From assembly GCA_002435865.1 (NCBI GenBank), contig DIWV01000013.1:74723-138722 (forward strand): a stretch of 64,000 nucleotides of DNA. The letters are read 5' to 3'. Positions 19,321-26,903 of this stretch are shown in pieces; the first letter of the stretch is position 1, and each line of letters opens with the position of its first letter. This stretch comes from Cloacimonetes bacterium UBA6097. GTDB lineage: Bacteria; Cloacimonadota; Cloacimonadia; Cloacimonadales; Cloacimonadaceae. The notes under the pieces are model-generated. The model was not told where the DNA came from, did not search any database, and worked only from the letters and a program-made list of their open reading frames with translations. The position numbers and the translations under genes are program-made.

Positions 19321-20619
19321 ATGATAAAAGAGATTTCTATTATCGGAGCAGGTCTTTCCGGCAGTGAAGCAGCTTTGCAACTTGCTGAAAAAGGCTGGAA
19401 AGTTAAGCTTTATGAGATGCGTCCGGGAAAAATGACACCTGCACATCAGACCGATAAATGCGCAGAACTGGTCTGCAGTAATTCCTTAAAATCACTAAGA
19501 ACAGATACTGCAGCAGGACTATTGAAAGAAGAACTGAAGCTTTTGGGCTGCAAGCTTCTGGACATTGCTATGGAATATGCTGTTCCGGCAGGACATGCCC
19601 TGGCTGTGGATAGAGAAGCTTTTGCTGAGAAAGTGACTTCCATAATTGAAAATAATCCCGGTATTGAGCTTATCAGGAAAGAAGTAACTGCCATTCCTGA
19701 AGGGATTGTCATCCTGGCAGGCGGACCTCTTACTTCAGATGCACTGATGCAGGATTTGATTAATAAACTGGGTGAACAGCACCTATACTTCTTTGATGCA
19801 ATAGCGCCAATTGTCAGTGCTGATTCCTTAGACAGAAGCGTTATCTTTGATAAAAGCCGGTATGATAAAGGCGATGCTGACTATTTGAACTGCCCTTTTA
19901 ATAAAGAAGAATACTACGAGTTTGTGGAAGCTCTTCAGCAGGGTGAAAAACATACAGCGCATGAGTTTGAGAACGAGTTCTTCCACGATCTTTCCTTTCG
20001 CTTTTATGAAAATTGCATGCCCATTGAAGAACTGGCAAGAAGAGGAGTTGATACCCTGCGTTTTGGAGTACTTCGCCCGGTTGGATTGGAAGATCCCAGG
20101 ACAGACAGACGTGCTTTTGCAGTGATGCAGCTAAGGGCAGAAAACGTGGACAGGACTGCTTTTAACCTGGTTGGCTGCCAGACCATGCTGAAATATGGCG
20201 TGCAAAAGGAAATCTTCCGTAAGATACCGGGCATGCAGAATGCCGAGTTTCTGCGATATGGCTCTATACACCGCAATTCTTATCTTAATTCACCTTATGT
20301 GTTAAACGAAAATCTCTCCCTTAAAGCTATGCCAAATGTCTGGCTGGCAGGACAGTTCAGCGGTGTGGAGGGCTATACTGAGTCCATCGCCATGGGACTC
20401 TTGGTCGCAATGATTATAGACAGCAGTGTTTCCCTTTTACCCGAAACCACCATTTTAGGGCAATTCTGGCGCAGGCTTATCACACCTTCCGAACAGCGCT
20501 TTCAGCCGGTCAATGCCAACTTCGGACTAATGCCTGAACTGATTGGGATTGACAAAAATAAAAAGAAAACAGAATATGCAAACAGGGCATTAGAAGACTT
20601 ACACAACTGGAAAAAATAA
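19321..20619 (+). CDS. trmFO: Methylenetetrahydrofolate-tRNA (uracil-5-)-methyltransferase
   Basis: A 432-residue FAD/folate enzyme that makes m5U54 in the T-loop of tRNA. The start at 19321 puts the dinucleotide fold at the N-terminus (IIGAGLSGSEAALQLAEKG) and follows AAAGGT; the open frame begins 21 codons earlier. Family marks visible include LVCSNSLKS, PFNKEEY, FGVLRPVGLEDPRT, LRYGSIHRNSY and LAGQFSGVEGYTES. Length is typical. It begins a rightward translation-related run with DUF3795, gatE and gatD. Confidence 0.97.
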   Translation: MIKEISIIGAGLSGSEAALQLAEKGWKVKLYEMRPGKMTPAHQTDKCAELVCSNSLKSLRTDTAAGLLKEELKLLGCKLLDIAMEYAVPAGHALAVDREAFAEKVTSIIENNPGIELIRKEVTAIPEGIVILAGGPLTSDALMQDLINKLGEQHLYFFDAIAPIVSADSLDRSVIFDKSRYDKGDADYLNCPFNKEEYYEFVEALQQGEKHTAHEFENEFFHDLSFRFYENCMPIEELARRGVDTLRFGVLRPVGLEDPRTDRRAFAVMQLRAENVDRTAFNLVGCQTMLKYGVQKEIFRKIPGMQNAEFLRYGSIHRNSYLNSPYVLNENLSLKAMPNVWLAGQFSGVEGYTESIAMGLLVAMIIDSSVSLLPETTILGQFWRRLITPSEQRFQPVNANFGLMPELIGIDKNKKKTEYANRALEDLHNWKK

Positions 20620-20629
20620 GGGGAGTATT

Positions 20630-20965
20630 ATGGAAAAACTGATTGCAGCCTGCGGTATCGACTGCAGTGAATGTGAAGCCAGAAAAGCAACCATGGAGAA
20701 CGATAACGAACAAAGAGCTGCTGTTGCAGAGAAATGGTCTCAACAGTATGATGCCAATCTCACAGCAGAACATATCAATTGCAACGGATGCATGGAACCG
20801 GGAGTGCATTTCGGGCACTGCAATGAGTGTGATTACCGTCATTGTGTGCGCAGCAAGGGTCTGAGGAATTGTTCTGAATGCAGTGATTATTCCTGCGAGA
20901 TGTTAAGCACTTTTCATGGTTATGTACCTTCCGCCAAAGCCAATCTGGAGGAACTCAGAAAGTAG
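20630..20965 (+). CDS. DUF3795 cysteine-rich protein
   Basis: A 111-residue protein with 11 cysteines (AACGIDCSECEA, CNGCMEP, HCNECDYRHCV, NCSECSDYSCEML), matching DUF3795. The Cys spacing suggests a zinc or iron-sulphur site. GGGGAG precedes the ATG. It lies 10 bases after trmFO and about 100 bases before gatE on the same strand, so co-transcription is plausible. Function is not established. Confidence 0.9.
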   Translation: MEKLIAACGIDCSECEARKATMENDNEQRAAVAEKWSQQYDANLTAEHINCNGCMEPGVHFGHCNECDYRHCVRSKGLRNCSECSDYSCEMLSTFHGYVPSAKANLEELRK

Positions 20966-21067
20966 CTGTATCCTCATCCAAACAAGTTGTGGTTGACTTT
21001 CTTCCCTGCTTGAAAAATGTTAACAAAACATAAGTGCTGAATTCCACTTAAAAAAGAGGTTTTGTCC

Positions 21068-23050
21068 ATGAATAAATGGGAAGAGAACTGGCAAAAAACA
21101 CGTAAACAAGTAGGCTGGGTTGCCTTAAAAGACGCCACCCCGGAAACTTATCAGAAACTAGGATTCAAATGCGGACTGGAAGTACATCAGCAGCTTGATA
21201 CTAAGAAGAAGCTGTTCTGCAGATGTGCTACCGGGATTTACCACGATTTTGACAATTATGATGCGGAAATTGTTCGTCATATGCGTCCCACCTTATCTGA
21301 ACTGGGTGAATATGACGGCACAGCATTGATGGAATTCAAGACCAAAAAGCAGATTATCTACCGTATCAAGAATGACTCTGCCTGCACTTATGAAGTGGAC
21401 GATACACCTCCCTTCCTGTTTAATGAAGAAGCACTTTCCCATGCTATGCAGATTGCCCTGCTGCTCAAGATGAATATCGTAGGTGAACTGCATATCACCC
21501 GTAAGCAATATCTTGATGGCAGTATCCCCACAGGTTTCCAGCGTACAACCATCCTCGGTATTGAAGGTGAAATTCCTATATCTAATAAGAAAATCCGTAT
21601 CATCCAATTCAGCATAGAAGAAGACAGCTGCAGGGAAGTTTCCGACATCCGCCATACCCGCATCTATTATACAGACAGGCTTGGCATGCCTTTGTGTGAA
21701 ACTGTAACCTATCCCGATATGCTTACTCCGCTGGAAGCAGCAGAAGCCGGACAATACATACGATTTCTGGCACGCAGTTCCGGGAAAGCAAGAACAGGTA
21801 TCGGCGCAGCCAGGCAGGATGTAAACGTTAGTGTAACGGGTGGAACACGCGTTGAAATCAAGGGAGTAGCACATATAAAGTGGATTCCCAAGCTCACACA
21901 CAATGAAGCTTTCCGCCAAAAAGCCCTGCTGGATATTAAACAAAAACTCAATAAGCTGATCCCTGAGCCGGCAAAATGGAACACAAGCTGGATTGAACTT
22001 CACGCCGATAAATGGAAACACATACCTATTCTCAAAAGAGTAGCTAAGGAAGGCTGGAAGCTTGTAGCAATTAACTTACCTGCTTTTAAAAATATCCTCT
22101 CATTCTTTACTCAACCGGGTAAATGCTTTGCTGATGAACTGTCTGACCGTCTGAAAGTGATTGCCTGCCTGGAAAAGCCTAATATGTTCCATTCTGAAGA
22201 GCTTAATCCAGCTATTAATGAAGAAGACTGGCAAAAAATAAACGACTTGCTCAAATCCAAAGCTAAGGATGCACAAATCCTGCTCTGGACACCTGTTGAA
22301 GACTTAAAGACAGCAGTGGAGACTATTTCAGAACGTTGTCAATTGGCTTGGGAAGGCGTGCCCAATGAAACACGCAAATCCTTATCCAATGGAACTACTG
22401 TCTTTGAGCGTGTATTACCCGGTCCCGACAGAATGTATCCCGATACAGATTCTGCGCCTATCCCTATTACAGATGAAGTTATTGAATCTGCACGCAAACT
22501 CCTGCCGGTGGATTTGCAGGACAGGTTGAAGCAATTAAAGAAATGGAATGTTCCTCAGGATGCCTATACATATATCCTGAGAAATAACCTGATGCCGGTG
22601 ATAGAGCAAATGTCTGCCGGGTTTGACCTATCACCCAAATTCCTTGCTTTGCTTTATGCACATACCTTAAAAAGCATGCAGGGTAGTGGACCTCTGCCTT
22701 TTGGCAACGACAGGATTGTTGATTTACTGAAGTTTATCAAAAAACGCAGCCTTGCTATCGATATCTTGCCTGAAATGCTGAAAATCCTTTTCCGTAATCC
22801 AAACATGACTTTTTCCTCAATATTGGATGTTATTGGATATAAGCAAGCTGAAGTAATTGAGATTTATGATAATGTTTCTACTCTGATAATGATGTTCAGC
22901 AAATTCAAGCTTAAAAAAGTTGCCAGACCCGGTGCTGAGGCAGACTGGATTATGGGCAGGCTGCATAAGCTGGCATTGGGTAATGTACCCTTGAAGGAAG
23001 TGCGCACCAAAGTGGAAGCAGCTATTGCTGCAGAGGTGAAGCATGCTTGA
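21068..23050 (+). CDS. gatE: Glu-tRNA(Gln) amidotransferase subunit E (archaeal type)
   Basis: A 660-residue protein. The ATG at 21068 follows AGAGGT; a TTG two codons upstream only extends the frame. GatE/GatB marks are clear: GLEVHQQLDTKKKLFCRC, YEVDDTPPFLFNEEAL, LGMPLCETVTYPDMLTPLEA, ARQDVNVSVTGG and EIKGV. The length and the mid-region AspRS-like insertion fit GatE rather than bacterial GatB (about 475 residues). The C-terminal part is the helical YqeY-like tRNA-binding tail. With GatD it converts Glu-tRNA(Gln) to Gln-tRNA(Gln). It overlaps gatD by eight bases. GatDE is known mainly from Archaea, so its presence in this bacterial setting is unusual. Confidence 0.95.
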   Translation: MNKWEENWQKTRKQVGWVALKDATPETYQKLGFKCGLEVHQQLDTKKKLFCRCATGIYHDFDNYDAEIVRHMRPTLSELGEYDGTALMEFKTKKQIIYRIKNDSACTYEVDDTPPFLFNEEALSHAMQIALLLKMNIVGELHITRKQYLDGSIPTGFQRTTILGIEGEIPISNKKIRIIQFSIEEDSCREVSDIRHTRIYYTDRLGMPLCETVTYPDMLTPLEAAEAGQYIRFLARSSGKARTGIGAARQDVNVSVTGGTRVEIKGVAHIKWIPKLTHNEAFRQKALLDIKQKLNKLIPEPAKWNTSWIELHADKWKHIPILKRVAKEGWKLVAINLPAFKNILSFFTQPGKCFADELSDRLKVIACLEKPNMFHSEELNPAINEEDWQKINDLLKSKAKDAQILLWTPVEDLKTAVETISERCQLAWEGVPNETRKSLSNGTTVFERVLPGPDRMYPDTDSAPIPITDEVIESARKLLPVDLQDRLKQLKKWNVPQDAYTYILRNNLMPVIEQMSAGFDLSPKFLALLYAHTLKSMQGSGPLPFGNDRIVDLLKFIKKRSLAIDILPEMLKILFRNPNMTFSSILDVIGYKQAEVIEIYDNVSTLIMMFSKFKLKKVARPGAEADWIMGRLHKLALGNVPLKEVRTKVEAAIAAEVKHA

Positions 23051-24425
23051 TATCTTCAAAGGTTACAAAGGCAGGGCATTGGAAGTTCTCAAGTCCTTTC
23101 AGGCAAGGGTTTGGGGTGACACTACCGTAGAAACCACCCGCGGAAAGTTCCAGGGAATTATTTTACCCAGAAGTGAAAATGACGACGACAAACATATAGT
23201 TATAAAACTTATTACAGGTTACAATGTCGGTATCGATGTGGATACTATCCTTGAGATGAAGGAAACCGGTTACAAGGAAGCACATTACAAAATACCTGAG
23301 CGTGAGTTTCCCTTTACAGAGGGCTTGCCCAAGGTTAAGTTATTCGGAACTGGCGGAACCATCGCCTCACGGTTGGATTACAGGACCGGTGCTGTGATTC
23401 CTGCTTTTTCTCCGGGTGAATTGTATGGAGCAGTTCCTGAACTGGCAGATATCTGCAATCTTGATACTGAGAAACTATTTGCAGTGTTCTCTGAAAACAT
23501 GGGACCTGAGCAGTATAAGAAGCTAGCAATTTCCATTGGTGAAGAAATTAAGAAAGGCATCGACGGTATCATTATCGGGCACGGTACCGATACTATGCAT
23601 CATACTGCTGCGGCAATGTCTTATATGCTGCAGAACCTGCCTGTACCCGTTATCATGGTCGGCTCGCAGAGAAGCAGTGACAGGCCCAGTAGTGATGCTG
23701 CCTTAAACCTGATGCATGCTGCCAAGGCTGCCGGACATAGTGACATAGCGGAAGTTATGGTCAATATGTTTGGTCCCACCAGTGATGAATATGCGCTTCT
23801 GCACCAGGGGACACGAGTCCGCAAGATGCATTCATCCTATCGCAGTACTTTCAGGACTATCGGTGATACTCCGATTGCCATGGTCACACGCGACGAAATC
23901 ATTCCCATTAAGACTGATTATAATAAACGCAGAACAGATTGCAAGGTAGACGTTTATCCTTATTTTGAAGAACGGGTTGCCATTGCTTATTATTATCCCA
24001 ATATGCATCCCGATATCATTGATGCGCTTACTGATAATGGCTACAAAGGTATTGTGATTGCCGGTACAGGGCTGGGACATATCAATAAACCGCTCTATCC
24101 CGCTATCCGCAGAGCTGTTGAAAAAGGTGTCCACATCTACATGACAGTGCAGACCTTATGGGGTTTTGTGCATATGTTTGTCTACGACACAGGACGTGAC
24201 CTGATGAGTATGGGCATCGTTCCGGGAGAGAATCTTTTACCTGAAGTCGCTTATATCAAACTCGGCTGGGTGCTTGGTCAAACCACTGACCCGGAGGAAG
24301 TTAAAAGGCTTATGCTTACTCCCGTAGCAGGCGATATCACAGACGGTGAACCTTATAACGGCTATCTCATCTTCCAGGGCGGAATCCCCGAAGTTGAGGA
24401 ATTCATCCGTAAATATCACAAATAA
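23043..24425 (+). CDS. gatD: Glu-tRNA(Gln) amidotransferase subunit D (archaeal type)
   Basis: A 460-residue protein with an N-terminal beta domain (about 1-85) typical of GatD, then an asparaginase-type amidase: FGTGGTIASR (about 101-110, nucleophile Thr) and GHGTDTMHHTAAA (about 178-190). It supplies ammonia from glutamine to GatE. The N-terminal domain and the partner overlap separate it from free asparaginases. The ATG overlaps the gatE stop, indicating translational coupling. It is unrelated to the MurT-GatD lipid II amidase of Firmicutes. Confidence 0.95.
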   Translation: MLDIFKGYKGRALEVLKSFQARVWGDTTVETTRGKFQGIILPRSENDDDKHIVIKLITGYNVGIDVDTILEMKETGYKEAHYKIPEREFPFTEGLPKVKLFGTGGTIASRLDYRTGAVIPAFSPGELYGAVPELADICNLDTEKLFAVFSENMGPEQYKKLAISIGEEIKKGIDGIIIGHGTDTMHHTAAAMSYMLQNLPVPVIMVGSQRSSDRPSSDAALNLMHAAKAAGHSDIAEVMVNMFGPTSDEYALLHQGTRVRKMHSSYRSTFRTIGDTPIAMVTRDEIIPIKTDYNKRRTDCKVDVYPYFEERVAIAYYYPNMHPDIIDALTDNGYKGIVIAGTGLGHINKPLYPAIRRAVEKGVHIYMTVQTLWGFVHMFVYDTGRDLMSMGIVPGENLLPEVAYIKLGWVLGQTTDPEEVKRLMLTPVAGDITDGEPYNGYLIFQGGIPEVEEFIRKYHK

Positions 24426-24480
24426 AAGCACACTCTCTACCGGCTGATATATCTCTTACTCAGTCTTCGGGATATGCAAA

Positions 24481-24533
24481 GGAGATGCTAGGGTGATCTA
24501 AGGGTGCGACCCTTAGATCACCCTAGCATCTCC
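24481..24533. repeat. Palindromic element, copy 2 of 3
   Basis: A perfect 25-bp inverted repeat (24481-24505 and 24509-24533) with loop GCG, identical to copies 1 and 3 over the arms. The tail after it (ATATCCAATGGATTAATAAAG) is a diverged form of the copy 1/3 tail. It lies in the gap between gatD and the next rightward gene. Confidence 0.95.
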
Positions 24534-24700
24534 CTTTAATATCCAATGGATTAATAAAGCAAGAAATGTGAAAACTATTGGACTTAAACATCCTTTCAAT
24601 GATATCATCAAAACAATAGTTAAAAAAACAATTGACAATAACTATTGAGAGTTAATCTATAGATATTGTGTTCGTTATGCGCACAAAGAAGGAAGATGAG

Positions 24701-25231
24701 ATGAAAACTGTTTTAAAAATTATCCTGGGATTAGTAATAATAGCTTTTCTTTATTTCTCGCTTAACTGGAAAACCAAAGAACGCAGAGCAGCGTTGGCTT
24801 TTTCGGGAACTGCGAACAGGGAAGCTAACTGGCTGGAACAGGAAACAGCTAAAACCAATAAGAATCTCGCAGCTTCTGCCCGAATGGCGTCTATTGGAGC
24901 TCAAAACCTGGTCGATCCGGCACAAGATGGTTCTGAGGATACACAGGCAACTCTATTATTCGTAACAGGCAACTATGCGATAAATGCCGGAACTTTCTTT
25001 GGCTGTCTGGATAAAGAAACTTTCCTGAACCTGGTTAAACTAACAGCATCCGGTGATAAAAAGACCTTTGTCAAACTCTTAAGCGATGGAGTTAAATCCG
25101 GAGACTGCATCTACTTTGAGCCCGGAGAACAGGTTACTTTGGAAGAAACAGCCAAAAACCAGACGGAAATCCGGGTCACTAAATTTGGAGATAATAAATC
25201 CTATTGGACAGTTGCCAAGGCGATTAAATAA
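24701..25231 (+). CDS. Single-pass membrane-anchored protein of unknown function
   Basis: A 176-residue protein with an N-terminal hydrophobic anchor (LKIILGLVIIAFLYFSL) and a soluble remainder. The start at 24701 follows AAGGAAGATGAG; an upstream in-frame ATG adds 11 charged residues. The middle (GTANREANWLEQETAKTNKN) looks helical. Two cysteines (FFGCLDKE, GDCIYFE) could form a disulphide. No family recognised. It lies between palindromic copy 2 and the tRNA cluster. Confidence 0.75.
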   Translation: MKTVLKIILGLVIIAFLYFSLNWKTKERRAALAFSGTANREANWLEQETAKTNKNLAASARMASIGAQNLVDPAQDGSEDTQATLLFVTGNYAINAGTFFGCLDKETFLNLVKLTASGDKKTFVKLLSDGVKSGDCIYFEPGEQVTLEETAKNQTEIRVTKFGDNKSYWTVAKAIK

Positions 25232-25276
25232 CGCTAGTTCTAACAATTAGTCTGCATATCTAACATTAGTTTTCAC

Positions 25277-25305
25277 TTGACATTAAAGCTTGCCCAAAAT
25301 TGTTT
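25277..25305 (+). promoter_or_regulatory. Candidate promoter of the tRNA cluster
   Basis: TTGACA at 25277-25282 with a weak -10 (TTGTTT) after 17 bases, about 22 bases before tRNA-Lys. The -35 is perfect but the -10 is poor. Confidence 0.3.
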
Positions 25306-25327
25306 GATTAAACTGTTGTAAAATGAT

Positions 25328-25402
25328 GGTCCAGTAACTCAGTGGTAGAGTATCTGCCTTTTAAGTAGAGAGTCGATGGTTCGAGTCCATCCTGGATCAC
25401 CA
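25328..25402 (+). tRNA. tRNA-Lys (anticodon TTT)
   Basis: The cloverleaf folds by hand: acceptor GGTCCAG/CTGGATC, D stem ACTC/GAGT, anticodon stem TCTGC/GTAGA with loop CTTTTAA, and T stem GATGG/CCATC with TTCGAGT. CCA is encoded. It is the first of three tRNAs in a row. Confidence 0.97.
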
Positions 25403-25409
25403 GTTTTGC

Positions 25410-25484
25410 GACCCCTTCGTCTATCGGTTAGGACTCAAGATTTTCATTCTTGCAAGAGGGGTTCGACTCCCCTAGGGGTCGCCA
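25410..25484 (+). tRNA. tRNA-Glu (anticodon TTC)
   Basis: Acceptor GACCCCT/AGGGGTC, anticodon stem CAAGA/TCTTG with loop TTTTCAT, T arm with GTTCGACTC, discriminator G and encoded CCA. It follows tRNA-Lys by seven bases. Confidence 0.96.
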
Positions 25485-25522
25485 TTTTTTTATATGGCTA
25501 CATTTCCTAACCAGGATAAAGT

Positions 25523-25598
25523 GTCCCGTTCGTCTAGTGGCCCAGGACTCCTGATTCTCAGTCAGGCAACAGGGGTTCGATTCCCCTACGGGATGCCA
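25523..25598 (+). tRNA. tRNA-Glu (anticodon CTC)
   Basis: Acceptor GTCCCGT/ACGGGAT with a G-T pair at the end, anticodon stem CCTGA/TCAGG with loop TTCTCAG, T arm with GGTTCGATTCC, discriminator G and encoded CCA. Two Glu isoacceptors (TTC and CTC) are therefore adjacent. Confidence 0.95.
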
Positions 25599-25650
25599 TT
25601 TATCCCTATCTGCCTTTTAGAAAAAGGCGCTACTCAGCATCAGCTACTCA

Positions 25651-26838
25651 TCACTCAACAGAACAAATAAAGCATTTCAGGTATTCACTTTCAGGACAGG
25701 CAGGTGATATCGGATGATCTGTATCGGCCCCTCTGATTTCAAGTATCCTTAACTGTTTATTAGCAATTAGAAAAGCCTTTTGCAGCATAAACAGAAAGTC
25801 GTCTTTGCTGACTCTGCCTGAGCAGGAACAGGTGAAGAGCACTCCGTTTGGTTTAAGGCATTTCATGGCAGAAGCATTTAGCTGCATGTAACCGCTAAGT
25901 GCACTGCTGACAGAACCTTTGGAGTGGGTCATCTTAGGAGGATCAAGGATTATCAGGTCATAGTTTTTATCCTCTGCAACACATTTATCCAGATATTTGA
26001 ACATATCCGACTTGATAAACTCAATATTCGTTAGCTTGTTTAACTGTGCATTACGTTCTGCAAGTTCTAATGCATTTGCCGAAACATCAACAGCTGTTAC
26101 TTGTGTTGCTCCTGCTTTAGCTGCATGCAGGGCAAAGCCGCCCGTGTATGAACATAAATCCAAAACTTCCCTGTTTTTGGAATAGCATCCCACAGCAGTT
26201 CTATTTGCCTTTTGGTCGAGGTAGAAGCCTGTCTTTTGCCCTGTTGCCAGGTTGATTTCAAAGCTCACGCCGTTTTCTTTTATAATAATGGATTCTTCCG
26301 GCAGCTTACCCCAGACAAGCCCATCCTGCAGTTCCAGACCTTCTTCAGCCAGTATCTTCTGCTCAGTACGAAGTATAATTCCCTCTGGCTTGACCAATTC
26401 TATCAATGCTTGCAGGATTGCGTCTTTGTAGGTATAAAGTGCCAGAGAAGTAAACTGCAGACTCAGGTAATCACCATAGCGGTCAACAGTCAGACCGGAT
26501 AGACCGTCTCCCTCACTGTTAACCAAACGGCAGGCATTGTCTTTTTGGGGTTTGTACCCTAAAGTTTTTTCTCTTAAATCAACCGCTTTTTGTATCGCAT
26601 TATGCCAGAAAGTGTCATCAGGCGGAGCTTGTTCTTCAAATATATAAAGCCTAATCCTTATTTGACTGTGTGGATTGTACAAACCATAAGCAATAAAGCT
26701 GCTTTTATCATCGGTAACTTTTACCCAGTCACCAGCCTCAGGATTACCTGTAACTTTATTGATTGCACCTGAAAATAACCAGGGATGTCTGTTGACAAAA
26801 GGAGTGCTGCGTCCTGATTTTAAGATTACTGTTTTCAT
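25651..26838 (-). CDS. rlmI: Class I rRNA methyltransferase, RlmI/RlmK-type
   Basis: A 395-residue protein with an N-terminal PUA domain (about 1-75, HPWLFSGAI) and a SAM-dependent Rossmann methyltransferase domain: VLDLCSYTGGFALHA (about 230), DPPKMT (about 298) and the catalytic Cys region FTCSCSG (about 338). This matches enzymes that methylate C5 of a 23S rRNA cytosine (position 1962 in E. coli). Length is typical. It is transcribed toward the tRNA cluster. Confidence 0.92.
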   Translation of the reverse strand: MKTVILKSGRSTPFVNRHPWLFSGAINKVTGNPEAGDWVKVTDDKSSFIAYGLYNPHSQIRIRLYIFEEQAPPDDTFWHNAIQKAVDLREKTLGYKPQKDNACRLVNSEGDGLSGLTVDRYGDYLSLQFTSLALYTYKDAILQALIELVKPEGIILRTEQKILAEEGLELQDGLVWGKLPEESIIIKENGVSFEINLATGQKTGFYLDQKANRTAVGCYSKNREVLDLCSYTGGFALHAAKAGATQVTAVDVSANALELAERNAQLNKLTNIEFIKSDMFKYLDKCVAEDKNYDLIILDPPKMTHSKGSVSSALSGYMQLNASAMKCLKPNGVLFTCSCSGRVSKDDFLFMLQKAFLIANKQLRILEIRGADTDHPISPACPESEYLKCFICSVE

Positions 26839-26903
26839 GTAGCTAAGATGAAGGACTCTTTATTTTGGTAAAGGAAAATCTGTTTATTGAGAAAGTAAAT
26901 TGA

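Noticed and set aside
21293..22021. 242-codon minus-strand frame inside gatE
   Set aside because: It is an antisense shadow of a strongly conserved gene, with Cys-rich, non-protein-like composition.
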